This document shows, piece by piece, positions 1 through 8,705 of a stretch of 16,798 bases of DNA. The notes beneath the pieces were generated by a model, which was not told the origin of the DNA, did not search any database, and worked only from the letters and a program-made list of their open reading frames with translations. The translations under genes were made by a program, and so were the position numbers. This DNA is from Opitutales bacterium (GTDB lineage Bacteria; Verrucomicrobiota; Verrucomicrobiia; Opitutales; UBA2987): assembly GCA_021772555.1 (NCBI GenBank), contig JAJFLT010000425.1, positions 1 through 16,798 on the forward strand, given 5' to 3'. Every line of letters begins with the position of its first letter. Within the stretch, counting starts at the first letter, position 1.

Positions 1-2198
1 CTCTGCCGGGAATGCTTTATGGAAAAATTATGCGCAGCGAACAGGCTCATGCCAGGGTCTTAAAAATAGATAAAAGCAAAGCCCTCGCTCTGGAGGGGGT
101 GAAGGCGGTCATCACACACGAGGACGTGCCTAAGACCGTGCATCCCGGGGCTCCGGCCCCGCGAGTCGGCCAGCTTGTGGCCGACCAACGCGTTTTGGCT
201 GAGAAAGCCCGCTACATGGGCGACGGCATCGCGGCGGTGGCGGCCACGACGGAGGAAATCGCCGAGGAAGCTCTGCAATTACTGAAGGTCGAATACGAAC
301 CGCTCCCGGCCGTTTTTGATACCGATGAGGCCATGAAGCCGGATGCCCCCAGCATTCACGACACGGAGGGGAACCTGGTCGGGCCGCCTTTCATCATTGA
401 GCGGGGTGATGTCGAGATTGGATTTACCGAGGCGGACACGATTTTTGAAGGTTATTATGAAACCGGACGACCCGTTCCCTGCTACATGGAGCCAAACGCC
501 TGCCTCTGCCGGTTCGACCGTGGAGGCAAGCTGACCATCTGGAGTTCTACCCAATGCGCCTTTATGGTGCGGGGCATTTTGAGCCATGTGTTGGACATAC
601 CGGCGCATGACGTGCGCGTCATCGTCGAGCACATGGGCGGTGGCTTCGGGGCCAAGCAGGACCTTTATCAACACGAATTCGTGTGCGCCATCCTGGCTCG
701 TGAAACCCGCAGGCCGGTTAAAATGGAATACACCCGCAAGGAGAGTTTTCTGGGTGGCCGCACCCGGCATCCCACGCGGATTTATTTGAAACAAGGCCTG
801 GCCAAAGACGGAACGCTGACCGCCCGGGAAGTCCGTTATGTTTCCAATACCGGCGGTTATGCTTCTCACGGCCTGGGTATTACCGCGGTGGGTTGTCTGG
901 ATATCGCCTCTCTTTACCGATGCGAGAAAAACCTCAAAATTGAAGGTATTTCCGTTTACACCAACAATCCCATCTCCGGGGCCTATCGAGGGTTCGGCGC
1001 GGTGCAGGCCTATTTTGCCCTGGAGACGCAGATCGATGAAATGGCGGCGGCGCGAGGCGAGGATGCGGTCGATTTCAGGCTCCGGAACATTGTCGGAGAT
1101 GGCGACCTGAGCCCGTCTGAACACCACATCCTGGGTGACGGTCTGGTCGCCTGTTTAAAACGCGGCGCGCAAGAAACCAATTGGTACGAGCGTAAAAAAT
1201 CCAGCCAACCGAAGGAAAAATTTCTCAAACGGGGTTGGGGCGTGGCGACCGAGATGCACAGCAGCGGAGCTTATCCAGACATCGCCGAGCAGTCCAACGC
1301 GGTCATTAAAATGAACGAGGACGGCACCGTGAATCTTTTGATCGGAATGGCCGATCTGGGCACCGGAACCCGCACCATGGCGGCCCAGATTGCGGCCGAG
1401 GTGTTGGGTGTGCCGCTCGAGGACATCAGCGTGATCGATGGCGATACCGATGTGGCCCCCTTCGATATCGGAGCCTATGCCAGCCGCACGACCTTTGTTG
1501 GTGGCGGAGCCGTTCTCAAGGCGGCCAAACACCTCAAACGGCAACTTCTGGAACTGGCCTCGCAGCGGATGAACGTCCCCTGGGAGGAATTGGCCCTGAG
1601 CGGAGGCCGGGCTTTTGTGAAGGGCTCGCCCGATCGGGCAATGGAAATCGGAGATTTGGTCACTGGAGAGGGAGGCCGCCCGCCCCGAACCCTAATTGGT
1701 CAGGGAAACAACGAACCCACTGTGGCCTACTCTTTCGGAGCCCATTTCGCAGAGGTGGAGGTGGATATCGAAACGGGTCAAATCCGGGTTTTGCAGGTAG
1801 TGGCCGTGCATGAAATCGGCCGGGCCATCAACCCGATTGCCGTGGCCGGGCAGATCGAAGGCGGCATCCAGCAGGGAATGGGGCAGGCTCTGACCGAGGA
1901 TTTTATTATCGATAAAAAAACGGGACGGGCATTAAATCCCAGTTTCGTTGATTACAAGATGCCCCTGGCCCTCGATATGCCGAAGATCAAGACCATTATT
2001 CTGGAGGAATACCCCGACCCCGGTGGACCGTTTGGGGCCAAAGGCATCGGGGAAGATCCCATCATCCCCATCGGCCCGGCCATTGCCAACGCAGTATTTG
2101 ATGCCACCGGTGTGCGCATGAGGGAAATTCCCATCACCCCCGAAAAATTTCTTAAAGAATTGGCAAAAATTAATACCGCATACAACGAGATCGATTAG
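1..2198 (+). CDS. Xanthine dehydrogenase-family molybdopterin-binding subunit, 5' end missing
   Basis: Large catalytic subunit of a molybdenum hydroxylase, a class that inserts water-derived oxygen into heterocycles or aldehydes. The frame is open to the window edge and reads L-P-G before the Met at base 12. That Met lies inside the usual 'LPGMLYGKI' motif, so the true start is upstream. Numbering from it, visible motifs are STQ (179-181), GGGFGAKQ (209-216), GAYRGFGAVQ (323-332) and GIGEDP with the probable catalytic Glu at 681. By motif alignment with bovine xanthine oxidase, Gln767, Phe914 and Glu1261 are kept. The purine-contacting Glu802 is Gln216 and no Arg occupies the Arg880 region (about Val293). 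Family membership is secure, but 'xanthine dehydrogenase' would over-call the substrate. The FeS and FAD subunits are not in the window and may lie upstream. The stop is 6 bp before the first amidohydrolase. Confidence 0.93.
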   Translation, partial: LPGMLYGKIMRSEQAHARVLKIDKSKALALEGVKAVITHEDVPKTVHPGAPAPRVGQLVADQRVLAEKARYMGDGIAAVAATTEEIAEEALQLLKVEYEPLPAVFDTDEAMKPDAPSIHDTEGNLVGPPFIIERGDVEIGFTEADTIFEGYYETGRPVPCYMEPNACLCRFDRGGKLTIWSSTQCAFMVRGILSHVLDIPAHDVRVIVEHMGGGFGAKQDLYQHEFVCAILARETRRPVKMEYTRKESFLGGRTRHPTRIYLKQGLAKDGTLTAREVRYVSNTGGYASHGLGITAVGCLDIASLYRCEKNLKIEGISVYTNNPISGAYRGFGAVQAYFALETQIDEMAAARGEDAVDFRLRNIVGDGDLSPSEHHILGDGLVACLKRGAQETNWYERKKSSQPKEKFLKRGWGVATEMHSSGAYPDIAEQSNAVIKMNEDGTVNLLIGMADLGTGTRTMAAQIAAEVLGVPLEDISVIDGDTDVAPFDIGAYASRTTFVGGGAVLKAAKHLKRQLLELASQRMNVPWEELALSGGRAFVKGSPDRAMEIGDLVTGEGGRPPRTLIGQGNNEPTVAYSFGAHFAEVEVDIETGQIRVLQVVAVHEIGRAINPIAVAGQIEGGIQQGMGQALTEDFIIDKKTGRALNPSFVDYKMPLALDMPKIKTIILEEYPDPGGPFGAKGIGEDPIIPIGPAIANAVFDATGVRMREIPITPEKFLKELAKINTAYNEID

Positions 2199-2204
2199 AA
2201 AATT

Positions 2205-3086
2205 ATGAAACCACCCATTTTTGATAGTTTAACCCATATCAGCCGGGGGGCTGATGATGTTGTTGGATGGGGCCCCCGGTTTTTGGCCGAGGACCTCATC
2301 GCGCAGATGGATGCTCCCCGGAAAGTTCTCGGCGAATCCGCCCGAATCGACAAAGCGATCGTTTTTCCCGCCCTGGGGGAAACGGTTCCCACCTCCGAAT
2401 TATCTTTCCGGGAGCAGCACGAATATGTGCTCGCAAGCGTGCGCAAACACCCTGACCGTTTGATCGGAGGGGCCATTATCCACGCCCGTTTATGGAATGA
2501 CGATGTGGCCGGCCAACTGGAATCGATGGTCCAGGAGGATAATTTCAGGATGCTGTATATTCATCCCTCATTTCACAAATACTGGCTGCCCATTTCAACT
2601 CCCAGTGAGAGTGAGGGGTCGAAACAGTTGCTCTACCCGGTATTCGAGTTTGCCCGCAAATGGTCGTTGCCGGTGTTATTGCATACCGGCGAGCCACCCT
2701 ATGGATTGCCCGCCACGGTTGAGTTTGTGGCCGGTCAATTCCCCGACGTAAGCATGATCATCGCTCACATGGGGACCCAGGGAGTGGTTTACACACTGGA
2801 GTCCTTGCTGGTGGCGAAGAATCACCCCAATGTTTTGCTGGAAACCAGTTTTACCCAATGCCACATGCTCATTGAGAGCGTCCATTCGCTGGGCCCCGAG
2901 CGGGTGATTTTCGGCAGCAATTGCCCACCCATGGAACCGACCCAGCAGCTGATGACGGTCGAGGAATCGCTCACTCTGGCGCCACCCATTGGCATGAGTC
3001 TCTCTTTTGACAACACGCGCAAAGTGCTCGGCGGCAATTTAGCCGGGCTGATCCAAAAAACCGATGCGGCCGTAGCCCAACAATAG
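2205..3086 (+). CDS. Amidohydrolase-2 family protein with degenerate metal site
   Basis: A 293-residue TIM-barrel protein of the amidohydrolase-2 (ACMSD/LigW-like) family and a clear paralogue of the next gene; both share the G-W-G-P segment near residue 21 and end at similar lengths. The family's first-strand HxH is reduced to one His (D7-S-L9-T-H11), and the usual catalytic Asp near the C-terminus is Asn (FGSN at 236-239). The other expected ligand-type residues, His160 in LLHTGEPP and His188 in IIAHMG, are kept. It may therefore be a non-catalytic or altered subunit partnering the intact copy; this is inference. It starts 6 bp after the molybdoenzyme gene with no strong ribosome binding site, which suggests translational coupling. 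Family call is firm; substrate is unknown. Confidence 0.85.
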   Translation: MKPPIFDSLTHISRGADDVVGWGPRFLAEDLIAQMDAPRKVLGESARIDKAIVFPALGETVPTSELSFREQHEYVLASVRKHPDRLIGGAIIHARLWNDDVAGQLESMVQEDNFRMLYIHPSFHKYWLPISTPSESEGSKQLLYPVFEFARKWSLPVLLHTGEPPYGLPATVEFVAGQFPDVSMIIAHMGTQGVVYTLESLLVAKNHPNVLLETSFTQCHMLIESVHSLGPERVIFGSNCPPMEPTQQLMTVEESLTLAPPIGMSLSFDNTRKVLGGNLAGLIQKTDAAVAQQ

Positions 3087-3098
3087 GAAACCTTTATT

Positions 3099-3977
3099 AT
3101 GCCTCGTATAATTATAGATTCACACAACCACATCATCAACCACCGGGAGCCCGTTTGGGGCTGGGGGCCGCAGTACACGGGGGAGGATCTCCTCGCCACC
3201 ATGGACCGCGATTACGATGTGATGGGAGAAACGCGCCATGTGAGCAAGGCCGTCACGATGGGTTCGCTGGGGATCACCGCCCTGGGCGACCACACCATGG
3301 CGGAGGCGCATAAATATGTCCGCGAGTGTGTGCAAAGACATTCCGGCCGCCTTTACTTAAACGCCGTTTACAATCCCCGCATATGGAACGTTGATGAATT
3401 GAACGAGGTCGATCAATGGGTTGAGGACTCCAATCTGGTCATGCTCAAGCTTCACCCCACGATGCACAATTTCCTCTTGCCCATGGGCAATCCCTATCCG
3501 GGGCGGGAAACGACCAAACTGGTCTATCCATTGTTCGAGAAAGCCCGCCAACTGGACGTTCCGGTAATGATCCACATGGGCGAGCCGCCACACTCCAACC
3601 CCTCATCCATCGACCCGATTGCCAGGGAATTTCCCGATGTGTCCATCATTATCGCCCACTCGGGAGCCAATAATGAAACCAGCTACGCGTTGGCGGCAAC
3701 CATCGTGGCGCGGCACAACGACAATGTCTTTTTGGGAACCAGTTGGGTGCAACCGCTGGACCTGAGCGAGATGTATTATGCCGTGGGCGCCAGCAAGATC
3801 ATTTTTGAAAGCGATTGCGCTCCTCAATCCATGGGCCACCAGATGCGGCAGGTCATCAACCTGCACCTGCCGCCGCCTTTGGGCGTGGGCGCCACCGCAG
3901 ACGAAGTCTATGACATGATTGGCGGCAACATCGCCCGACTGTGCAAAATTCCGGTGGAAGAGCCCGTCGGTGCATAA
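3099..3977 (+). CDS. Amidohydrolase-2 family metal-dependent hydrolase or decarboxylase
   Basis: A 292-residue TIM-barrel amidohydrolase-2 protein with an intact apparent metal centre: HxH at His9/His11 (DSHNH), His119 (KLHP), His159 (MIHMGEPP), His187 (IIAHSG) and Asp239 (FESD). Members hydrolyse C-N or C-O bonds or decarboxylate aromatic acids without oxidation. AGGAAA sits about 9 bases before the ATG, and the gene lies 12 bp after its degenerate paralogue. Placement between a molybdenum hydroxylase and a nucleoside-type importer suggests opening of an imported ring, but the reaction cannot be read from sequence. It lacks a signal peptide and so is probably cytoplasmic. Confidence 0.88.
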   Translation: MPRIIIDSHNHIINHREPVWGWGPQYTGEDLLATMDRDYDVMGETRHVSKAVTMGSLGITALGDHTMAEAHKYVRECVQRHSGRLYLNAVYNPRIWNVDELNEVDQWVEDSNLVMLKLHPTMHNFLLPMGNPYPGRETTKLVYPLFEKARQLDVPVMIHMGEPPHSNPSSIDPIAREFPDVSIIIAHSGANNETSYALAATIVARHNDNVFLGTSWVQPLDLSEMYYAVGASKIIFESDCAPQSMGHQMRQVINLHLPPPLGVGATADEVYDMIGGNIARLCKIPVEEPVGA

Positions 3978-5004
3978 GCGCCGATTGCACAATTTTTTCA
4001 CGGTGAAAAACAACCTCTGGCATTTGGTCCTTATTTCTCTTGGCCTCTTCTTGTCTGCACTGGCGGGAGGATGTTCCGGCGGTGCTGAAAAAAGAGACGA
4101 CAGCGATGTTTTCAAAGTCGGTCTGCTTAGTCCGGGACCGGTCAACGGACAGGGTTGGACACAGATTGCCTACGAGGCTCTGCTCAAGATCGAGAAAGAA
4201 TTGGGGGCGCAGATCAGCTATGTGGAAGTGGAGCAATCCCCGGCCCTTTTCGAGCGGGCCTTTCGCGATTATGCCAGCCAGGGCTATCAAATGGTTTTGG
4301 GTCATGGGTTCGAGTTTCAGGATGCCGCACTCGCCGTGGCCAAGGATTATCCCGACACCTGGTTTTTCATTTCCAGCAGTAAAATTCACGAAGGCAATGT
4401 CGTGGGGGTGGATTCCGATTCGAGCCAACCTTTTTACTTGATGGGAATAGCAGCGGCCAAAATGGGCCGTGGAGCCGGGCTCATCGGAGGCGTGGAAATA
4501 CCACCCATCACCAACGCGTTCATTGGTTTCACAAACGGCGTCCGCAGCGTTAATCCCGATTTTCCGATCAGCACGACTTATCTCGGCAGTTGGACAGACG
4601 CGGCGGCGGCCAAAGAGGCGGCCTTGAGCATGATCGCCGAAGGCGCCGACTTCATCATACCCGACGCAGATGCGGCTGGCTCAGGGGTATATCAGGCGCT
4701 CAATGAAACCGGGCCCGGCTATTGGTCCTTCGGAATTTACAACGACTATACCTCTCAAGCTCCGAACAATATGATGGGCAATTATTTTAACGATTATGGT
4801 CAAGGCCTCGTTAATATTGCCCGGCAGGTGCGGGCCGGAAATTTTGAAACACAGTCCAATCTTGTATTCGGAGTTAAGGACAGGGATGTGATCTGGGTCG
4901 AGTTTGAAGAGGGCAGGGCGTCTGCGGAAGTTCTGGAGTCGGTCGAAAAGGCCATTGAGGGAATTATCGCCGGAAGCATAAACACGTTGGCGCCTATTCG
5001 GTAA
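3970..5004 (+). CDS. BMP-family ABC transporter substrate-binding lipoprotein
   Basis: A 344-residue extracytoplasmic binding protein of the Bmp/Med (PnrA, NupN-like) family, the solute receptor for the three following transporter genes. Known relatives bind purine or pyrimidine nucleosides, though some bind other small molecules. I chose the GTG at 3970: it overlaps the previous stop by 8 bp, has GGAAGAG about 8 bases upstream, and gives a basic N-terminus, a hydrophobic stretch (about residues 16-32) and a lipobox-like LAGGC with Cys35. A GTG at 4003 also gives a plausible signal peptide but has no clear ribosome binding site. The mature part opens with FKVGLLSPGPVNGQGW, typical of the family, and contains GSWTDAAAAKEAA and the conserved DADAAGSGV region. 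Confidence 0.92.
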   Translation: MHKRRLHNFFTVKNNLWHLVLISLGLFLSALAGGCSGGAEKRDDSDVFKVGLLSPGPVNGQGWTQIAYEALLKIEKELGAQISYVEVEQSPALFERAFRDYASQGYQMVLGHGFEFQDAALAVAKDYPDTWFFISSSKIHEGNVVGVDSDSSQPFYLMGIAAAKMGRGAGLIGGVEIPPITNAFIGFTNGVRSVNPDFPISTTYLGSWTDAAAAKEAALSMIAEGADFIIPDADAAGSGVYQALNETGPGYWSFGIYNDYTSQAPNNMMGNYFNDYGQGLVNIARQVRAGNFETQSNLVFGVKDRDVIWVEFEEGRASAEVLESVEKAIEGIIAGSINTLAPIR

Positions 5005-5015
5005 CCAAGGAAGCC

Positions 5016-6131
5016 GTGGAAGCCAAGGAGCCGGAAACTACCCAGAATTCTTCGTCCAACCGGTCGGAATCGAAATTTTTTTCCACTCCAATTCAAATTC
5101 TCAAGTCATTCGGGCGAATCATGGCGCCGCCTTCCGCGGCCGTGGCCGTGGCCTTGCTGGTGGGAGGGATTCTTCTATTATTCGCCGGCTACTCTCCGCT
5201 GAAAGCCTACGCAGTGATGTGGACAGGGGCTTTCGGTTCCTTAAACAATCTGGCTGAAACGCTTCTCAAATCTACGCCGCTGATCTTGATCGGCTCGGGA
5301 TTGGCGGTGGCCTTTCGCAGCGGCATCTGGAACATTGGGGCGGAAGGGCAACTTTATGCCGGGGCGGTGGCGGCAACCTTGGCCGGGATCGTTTTCACGG
5401 GTCTGCCCGCATTTCTCTTGGTGCCCCTGGTTTTAATGGCCGGAATGTTGAGCGGGGCGATTTGGGGAGGCCTGGCGGGTTTTTTGAAAGTGCGGTTTGG
5501 GGCCAGCGAAATCGTGACAACCATCATGCTGAATTTTCTGGCTATCATCGCCACCAGCTATCTCGTCACCGGTCCCATGATTGAGGCCGTGGGCAAGTTT
5601 CCCCAAACGGCCCAAATTGCCGACGCGGCCCGGCTTCCCCGCATTCTCCTCCCCACGCGATTGCATGTCGGGTTTCTGTTGTCCCTGGGAGTGGCCGTGG
5701 CAACTTATTTGCTGCTCTTCAAATCGAGTCGCGGTTATGCTCTACGCACGGTGGGCATAAGCCCGGATGCGGCACGGTATGCAGGTATCAACGTAGGGGC
5801 GGGTCTTTTGGCTGCCATGGCCATCAGCGGTGGAGTGGCGGGTTTGGCTGGTGCGGTCGAGGTGACCGGACTGACCTTCCGGCTCTACCAGGAGATTTCG
5901 CCCGGTTACGGCTTCGATGGGATCGCCGTTGCACTGCTGGCCAACAACAATCCCATTGGCGTTATTTTCACTGGCATCCTGTTTGGGGCGCTTCGCTCTG
6001 GTTCCGAGGTCATGCAGATGAATGCGCAGGTGCCTTCGGTTCTGGTTTCAGTCATCCAAGGGGTGGTGTTGCTCTCGGCGGCGGCGCTCGGCGTATTTCG
6101 AATCACCCAGACCAATAACCAGGAGGAGTAG
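5016..6131 (+). CDS. BMP-type ABC transporter permease 1 (NupP/YufP-like)
   Basis: A 371-residue inner-membrane permease of the branched-chain amino acid/BMP permease family. The first 35 or so residues are polar and the rest is strongly hydrophobic with about eight to ten membrane segments. The family signature FRSGIWNIGAEGQ follows the second or third segment, as in nucleoside transporters of this type, and a second conserved stretch (SPDAARYAGINVG) is the coupling-type cytoplasmic loop. It starts at a GTG 11 bp after the binding-protein stop with AAGGA close upstream. A Met just before the first membrane segment (base 5121 region) is a less likely start. It pairs with the next gene to form the channel. 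Confidence 0.93.
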   Translation: MEAKEPETTQNSSSNRSESKFFSTPIQILKSFGRIMAPPSAAVAVALLVGGILLLFAGYSPLKAYAVMWTGAFGSLNNLAETLLKSTPLILIGSGLAVAFRSGIWNIGAEGQLYAGAVAATLAGIVFTGLPAFLLVPLVLMAGMLSGAIWGGLAGFLKVRFGASEIVTTIMLNFLAIIATSYLVTGPMIEAVGKFPQTAQIADAARLPRILLPTRLHVGFLLSLGVAVATYLLLFKSSRGYALRTVGISPDAARYAGINVGAGLLAAMAISGGVAGLAGAVEVTGLTFRLYQEISPGYGFDGIAVALLANNNPIGVIFTGILFGALRSGSEVMQMNAQVPSVLVSVIQGVVLLSAAALGVFRITQTNNQEE

Positions 6132-6137
6132 TTTATC

Positions 6138-7079
6138 ATGGACCCTCTTGTTATAGTATCCTTTTTAGCAGCGGTTTTGGCGGCCACCTGGCGACTGGCC
6201 ACTCCTTTTATTTACACCTCATTGGGGGAGGTATTCTCGGAACGGGCCGGGGTGTTGAATATCGGACTCGAGGGCGTTATGCTGATCGGGGCATTCACCG
6301 CATTTTCCATTACATTTTTCACCGGCAGTCCGGTTTGGGGATTAGCTGCGGCCATGGCCGGCGGACTGACTTGCGGACTGCTTTTCGCGTTTTTAACCGT
6401 TTCCCTGAAGGCCAACCAAATCGTGGTGGGAGCGGCGTTCAACCTGGTGGGTCTCGGTTTAACCAGTTTTCTTTATCGTTCCATATTTTCCGGGCGTATG
6501 GAGACGGCCCGGGAATACGCTTCCTTTTCGCCACTTGAAATTCCATTATTGAGCCGTCTGCCATTTTTTGGAGAGGCTTTATTTCAGCAAAATTTAATGG
6601 TTTATGCTACACCATTTGTAGTTCTGGCGGGTGCATTCGTTCTCTATCGGACCGCCTTCGGCCTTTCCGTGCGATCGACCGGGGAACACCCGCGAACGGT
6701 GGATGCGGCGGGGTTGCCGGTGGGTTTAATTCGTTACGCCAGCGTTCTCATCGGTTGCGCGCTGGCCGCTGTTGGGGGCGCTTACTTAACGGTTGCCCAC
6801 ACCAACCAGTTTAATGAGGGCATCACCTCCGGTCGAGGTTTCATCGCTTTGGCCGTGGTCGTAATCGGTCGATGGTCACCGTGGGGGGCATTTTTCATAT
6901 CACTTTTATTCGGATTCTTTTACGCCCTTCAGTTGAGGCTTCAGGCCGTTTCCGGAATCACCATTCCCTACCAGTTTTTACAAGCGTTGCCCTATTTGTT
7001 GACTTTGGTGGTATTTGTAACCCTCCGCAAACGTGCCGACGCGCCGAGCGCCCTCGGTGTGCCTTACAAGTCTTCCTGA
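6138..7079 (+). CDS. BMP-type ABC transporter permease 2 (NupQ/YufQ-like)
   Basis: A 313-residue membrane permease and second half of the importer channel. The signature SERAGVLNIGLEGVMLIGAF near the N-terminus is diagnostic for this partner of BMP transporters. Later, RSTGEHPRTVDAAGLPVG is the cytoplasmic loop expected to contact the ATPase. The remainder is hydrophobic with about eight helices. A strong AGGAGG at 6121-6126 lies inside the end of the preceding gene, 11 bases before the ATG, and only 6 bp separate the two genes. The length is normal for the family. Confidence 0.94.
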   Translation: MDPLVIVSFLAAVLAATWRLATPFIYTSLGEVFSERAGVLNIGLEGVMLIGAFTAFSITFFTGSPVWGLAAAMAGGLTCGLLFAFLTVSLKANQIVVGAAFNLVGLGLTSFLYRSIFSGRMETAREYASFSPLEIPLLSRLPFFGEALFQQNLMVYATPFVVLAGAFVLYRTAFGLSVRSTGEHPRTVDAAGLPVGLIRYASVLIGCALAAVGGAYLTVAHTNQFNEGITSGRGFIALAVVVIGRWSPWGAFFISLLFGFFYALQLRLQAVSGITIPYQFLQALPYLLTLVVFVTLRKRADAPSALGVPYKSS

Positions 7080-7095
7080 GTAGTGGGCCTTGATT

Positions 7096-8628
7096 ATGAG
7101 TGAAACGATTCTCAAACTGGATAAGATCGTAAAAACGTTTCCCGGAACGGTTGCTAACCGAGGCATCAGTTTGGAGATAAGGAAGGGCGAAATCCATTGC
7201 TTGCTGGGGGAGAATGGCGCTGGAAAAACCGTATTGATGAGCATCGTTTACGGTCTTCATCAAGCCGATTCAGGCCACATCTTTTACCAAGGTGAGCCCA
7301 TTGACTTGCGATCACCCAAAGACGCAATCAAGCGTGGCATCGGTATGGTTCACCAGCACTTTATGTTGGTGCCAAACCTGACCGTGGCGGAAAATATCAT
7401 ACTGGGGCAATACCCGCCATGGAAGGTTTTGCGGCGGATGGATCAGGTGGAAAGGCGGATCGAAAAACTGAGCCAGAAATTCGGTTTGAAGATCGATCCC
7501 AAAGCTCCCGTGCATCGTCTTTCGGTGGGAGAGCAGCAGCGGGTGGAAATTCTGAAGGCGCTTTATCACGGCGTTGATTTGCTCATTTTGGACGAACCGA
7601 CAGCCGTGCTCACCCCGCAGGAGTCGTCCGGGCTTCTTCGATTTTTAAAAGAAATGGCGGGGCACGGATTGACCGTTATTTTTATCACACACAAGCTCGA
7701 CGAGGTAATGCAGGTCAGCGATCGAGTAACGGTTTTGCGTGATGGTCGCAAGGTGGAAACGGTCGACACCTCTGAGGCCAATCCACGAATTTTGGCGAAA
7801 CTTATGGTCGGGCGTGAGGTTTTTCTGGAACAGCCATCCAAAAAAGGAACTCAAGGAGAGGAGGTATTATCCGTCAGAGACCTGTCCGTTGACGATGAGC
7901 GTCGTTTGCCCGCGGTAAAAGGAGTGACCTTCTCGGTGCGAAGCGGAGAAATTGTTGGAATCGCCGGAGTGTCCGGGAATGGGCAAAGTGAGCTGGCTCT
8001 GGCGTTGGCCGGTCTGTCGCCGACGGCCGAGGGTGAAATCGAATTTTGCGGCGAGGTTGCGCATAATATCAGTCCTCGCAAATTGAGTCGGCTTGGATTC
8101 GCCCATGTGCCCGAAGATCGTCATAAAATGGGTATTGTTCTGCCGTTTACGGTCGCGGAAAATTGTATATTGCATGATTTCGATAATCATCCCTACGCCC
8201 GAAACGGTTTCCTGCAATCGAAGACGATTACGGCTCATGCCAACGATTTGGCGCAAAGATATGACGTTAGACTCAGCGGGGTGGAGCAGCGAATCGGCGA
8301 ACTTTCCGGGGGGAACCAACAAAAGATCGTTATGGCGCGGGAATTGCATCGCAGACCACGCCTCCTGTTGGTCAATGAACCGACCCGTGGCATCGATATT
8401 GGCGCCACCGAGTTTGTCCGTCGTCAAATTGCGGCTCAGAGGGATGCCGGTGCAGCCGTTTTATTAATCTCGTCTGATCTAGAGGAACTATTTGCCTTGA
8501 GTGACCGTCTGCTGATTTTTTTCGAAGGGCGAATTGTGGGAGAAACACCAGCCCGTAAGGAGTTGATTGAAGAGATCGGGTTGATGATGGCGGGAAAATC
8601 GATGGAATCCTTTTCCGCAGAAAAATGA
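7096..8628 (+). CDS. BMP-type ABC transporter ATP-binding protein, two nucleotide-binding domains
   Basis: A 510-residue double ABC ATPase that powers the importer. Domain 1 (about 5-235) has Walker A GENGAGKT (38-45), signature LSVGEQQR and Walker B LLILDEPTAVLT. Domain 2 (about 255-505) has the variant Walker A GVSGNGQSE, signature LSGGNQQK and NEPTRGID where a standard Walker B Asp-Glu would be. This asymmetry, with one canonical and one variant site, is normal for NupO/RbsA-type ATPases and is not damage. The ATG at 7096 is preferred over an in-frame TTG two codons earlier; neither has a clear ribosome binding site, so coupling to the permease 16 bp upstream is likely. With the three genes before it the importer is complete. 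Confidence 0.94.
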   Translation: MSETILKLDKIVKTFPGTVANRGISLEIRKGEIHCLLGENGAGKTVLMSIVYGLHQADSGHIFYQGEPIDLRSPKDAIKRGIGMVHQHFMLVPNLTVAENIILGQYPPWKVLRRMDQVERRIEKLSQKFGLKIDPKAPVHRLSVGEQQRVEILKALYHGVDLLILDEPTAVLTPQESSGLLRFLKEMAGHGLTVIFITHKLDEVMQVSDRVTVLRDGRKVETVDTSEANPRILAKLMVGREVFLEQPSKKGTQGEEVLSVRDLSVDDERRLPAVKGVTFSVRSGEIVGIAGVSGNGQSELALALAGLSPTAEGEIEFCGEVAHNISPRKLSRLGFAHVPEDRHKMGIVLPFTVAENCILHDFDNHPYARNGFLQSKTITAHANDLAQRYDVRLSGVEQRIGELSGGNQQKIVMARELHRRPRLLLVNEPTRGIDIGATEFVRRQIAAQRDAGAAVLLISSDLEELFALSDRLLIFFEGRIVGETPARKELIEEIGLMMAGKSMESFSAEK

Positions 8629-8705
8629 TGAGGAACACGAGTTTACTTTGTTCGCTTGCGCAGGACATTAGTTCGGGTTATTGAAACAGACCAGAGACCG
8701 AAAAC

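Noticed and set aside
12..14. ATG at base 12 as the true start of the molybdoenzyme
   Set aside because: The frame is open upstream and reads LPG directly before it, which completes a family motif, so the gene is cut by the window edge.
279..1127. 282-residue open frame on the minus strand inside the molybdoenzyme gene
   Set aside because: It is fully antisense to a strongly conserved coding region, has no recognisable domain, and is explained by high GC in the third codon positions.
3919..3969. Earlier in-frame start for the BMP binding protein
   Set aside because: It would overlap the amidohydrolase by 59 bp and place extra polar residues before the signal peptide; the GTG at 3970 has a ribosome binding site and a better signal peptide.
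3603..4145. 180-residue minus-strand open frame across the second amidohydrolase and the binding-protein start
   Set aside because: Antisense to two well-supported genes and without family features.
8377..8394. Asn in place of the Walker B Asp (NEPTRGID) in the second ATPase domain as a disabling mutation
   Set aside because: Double ATPases of the nucleoside and ribose import type normally have a degenerate second site, so this is a family trait.
8629..8705. Promoter or small gene in the 77-bp gap before ubiX
   Set aside because: No convincing -10/-35 pair, hairpin or open frame with a ribosome binding site is visible.
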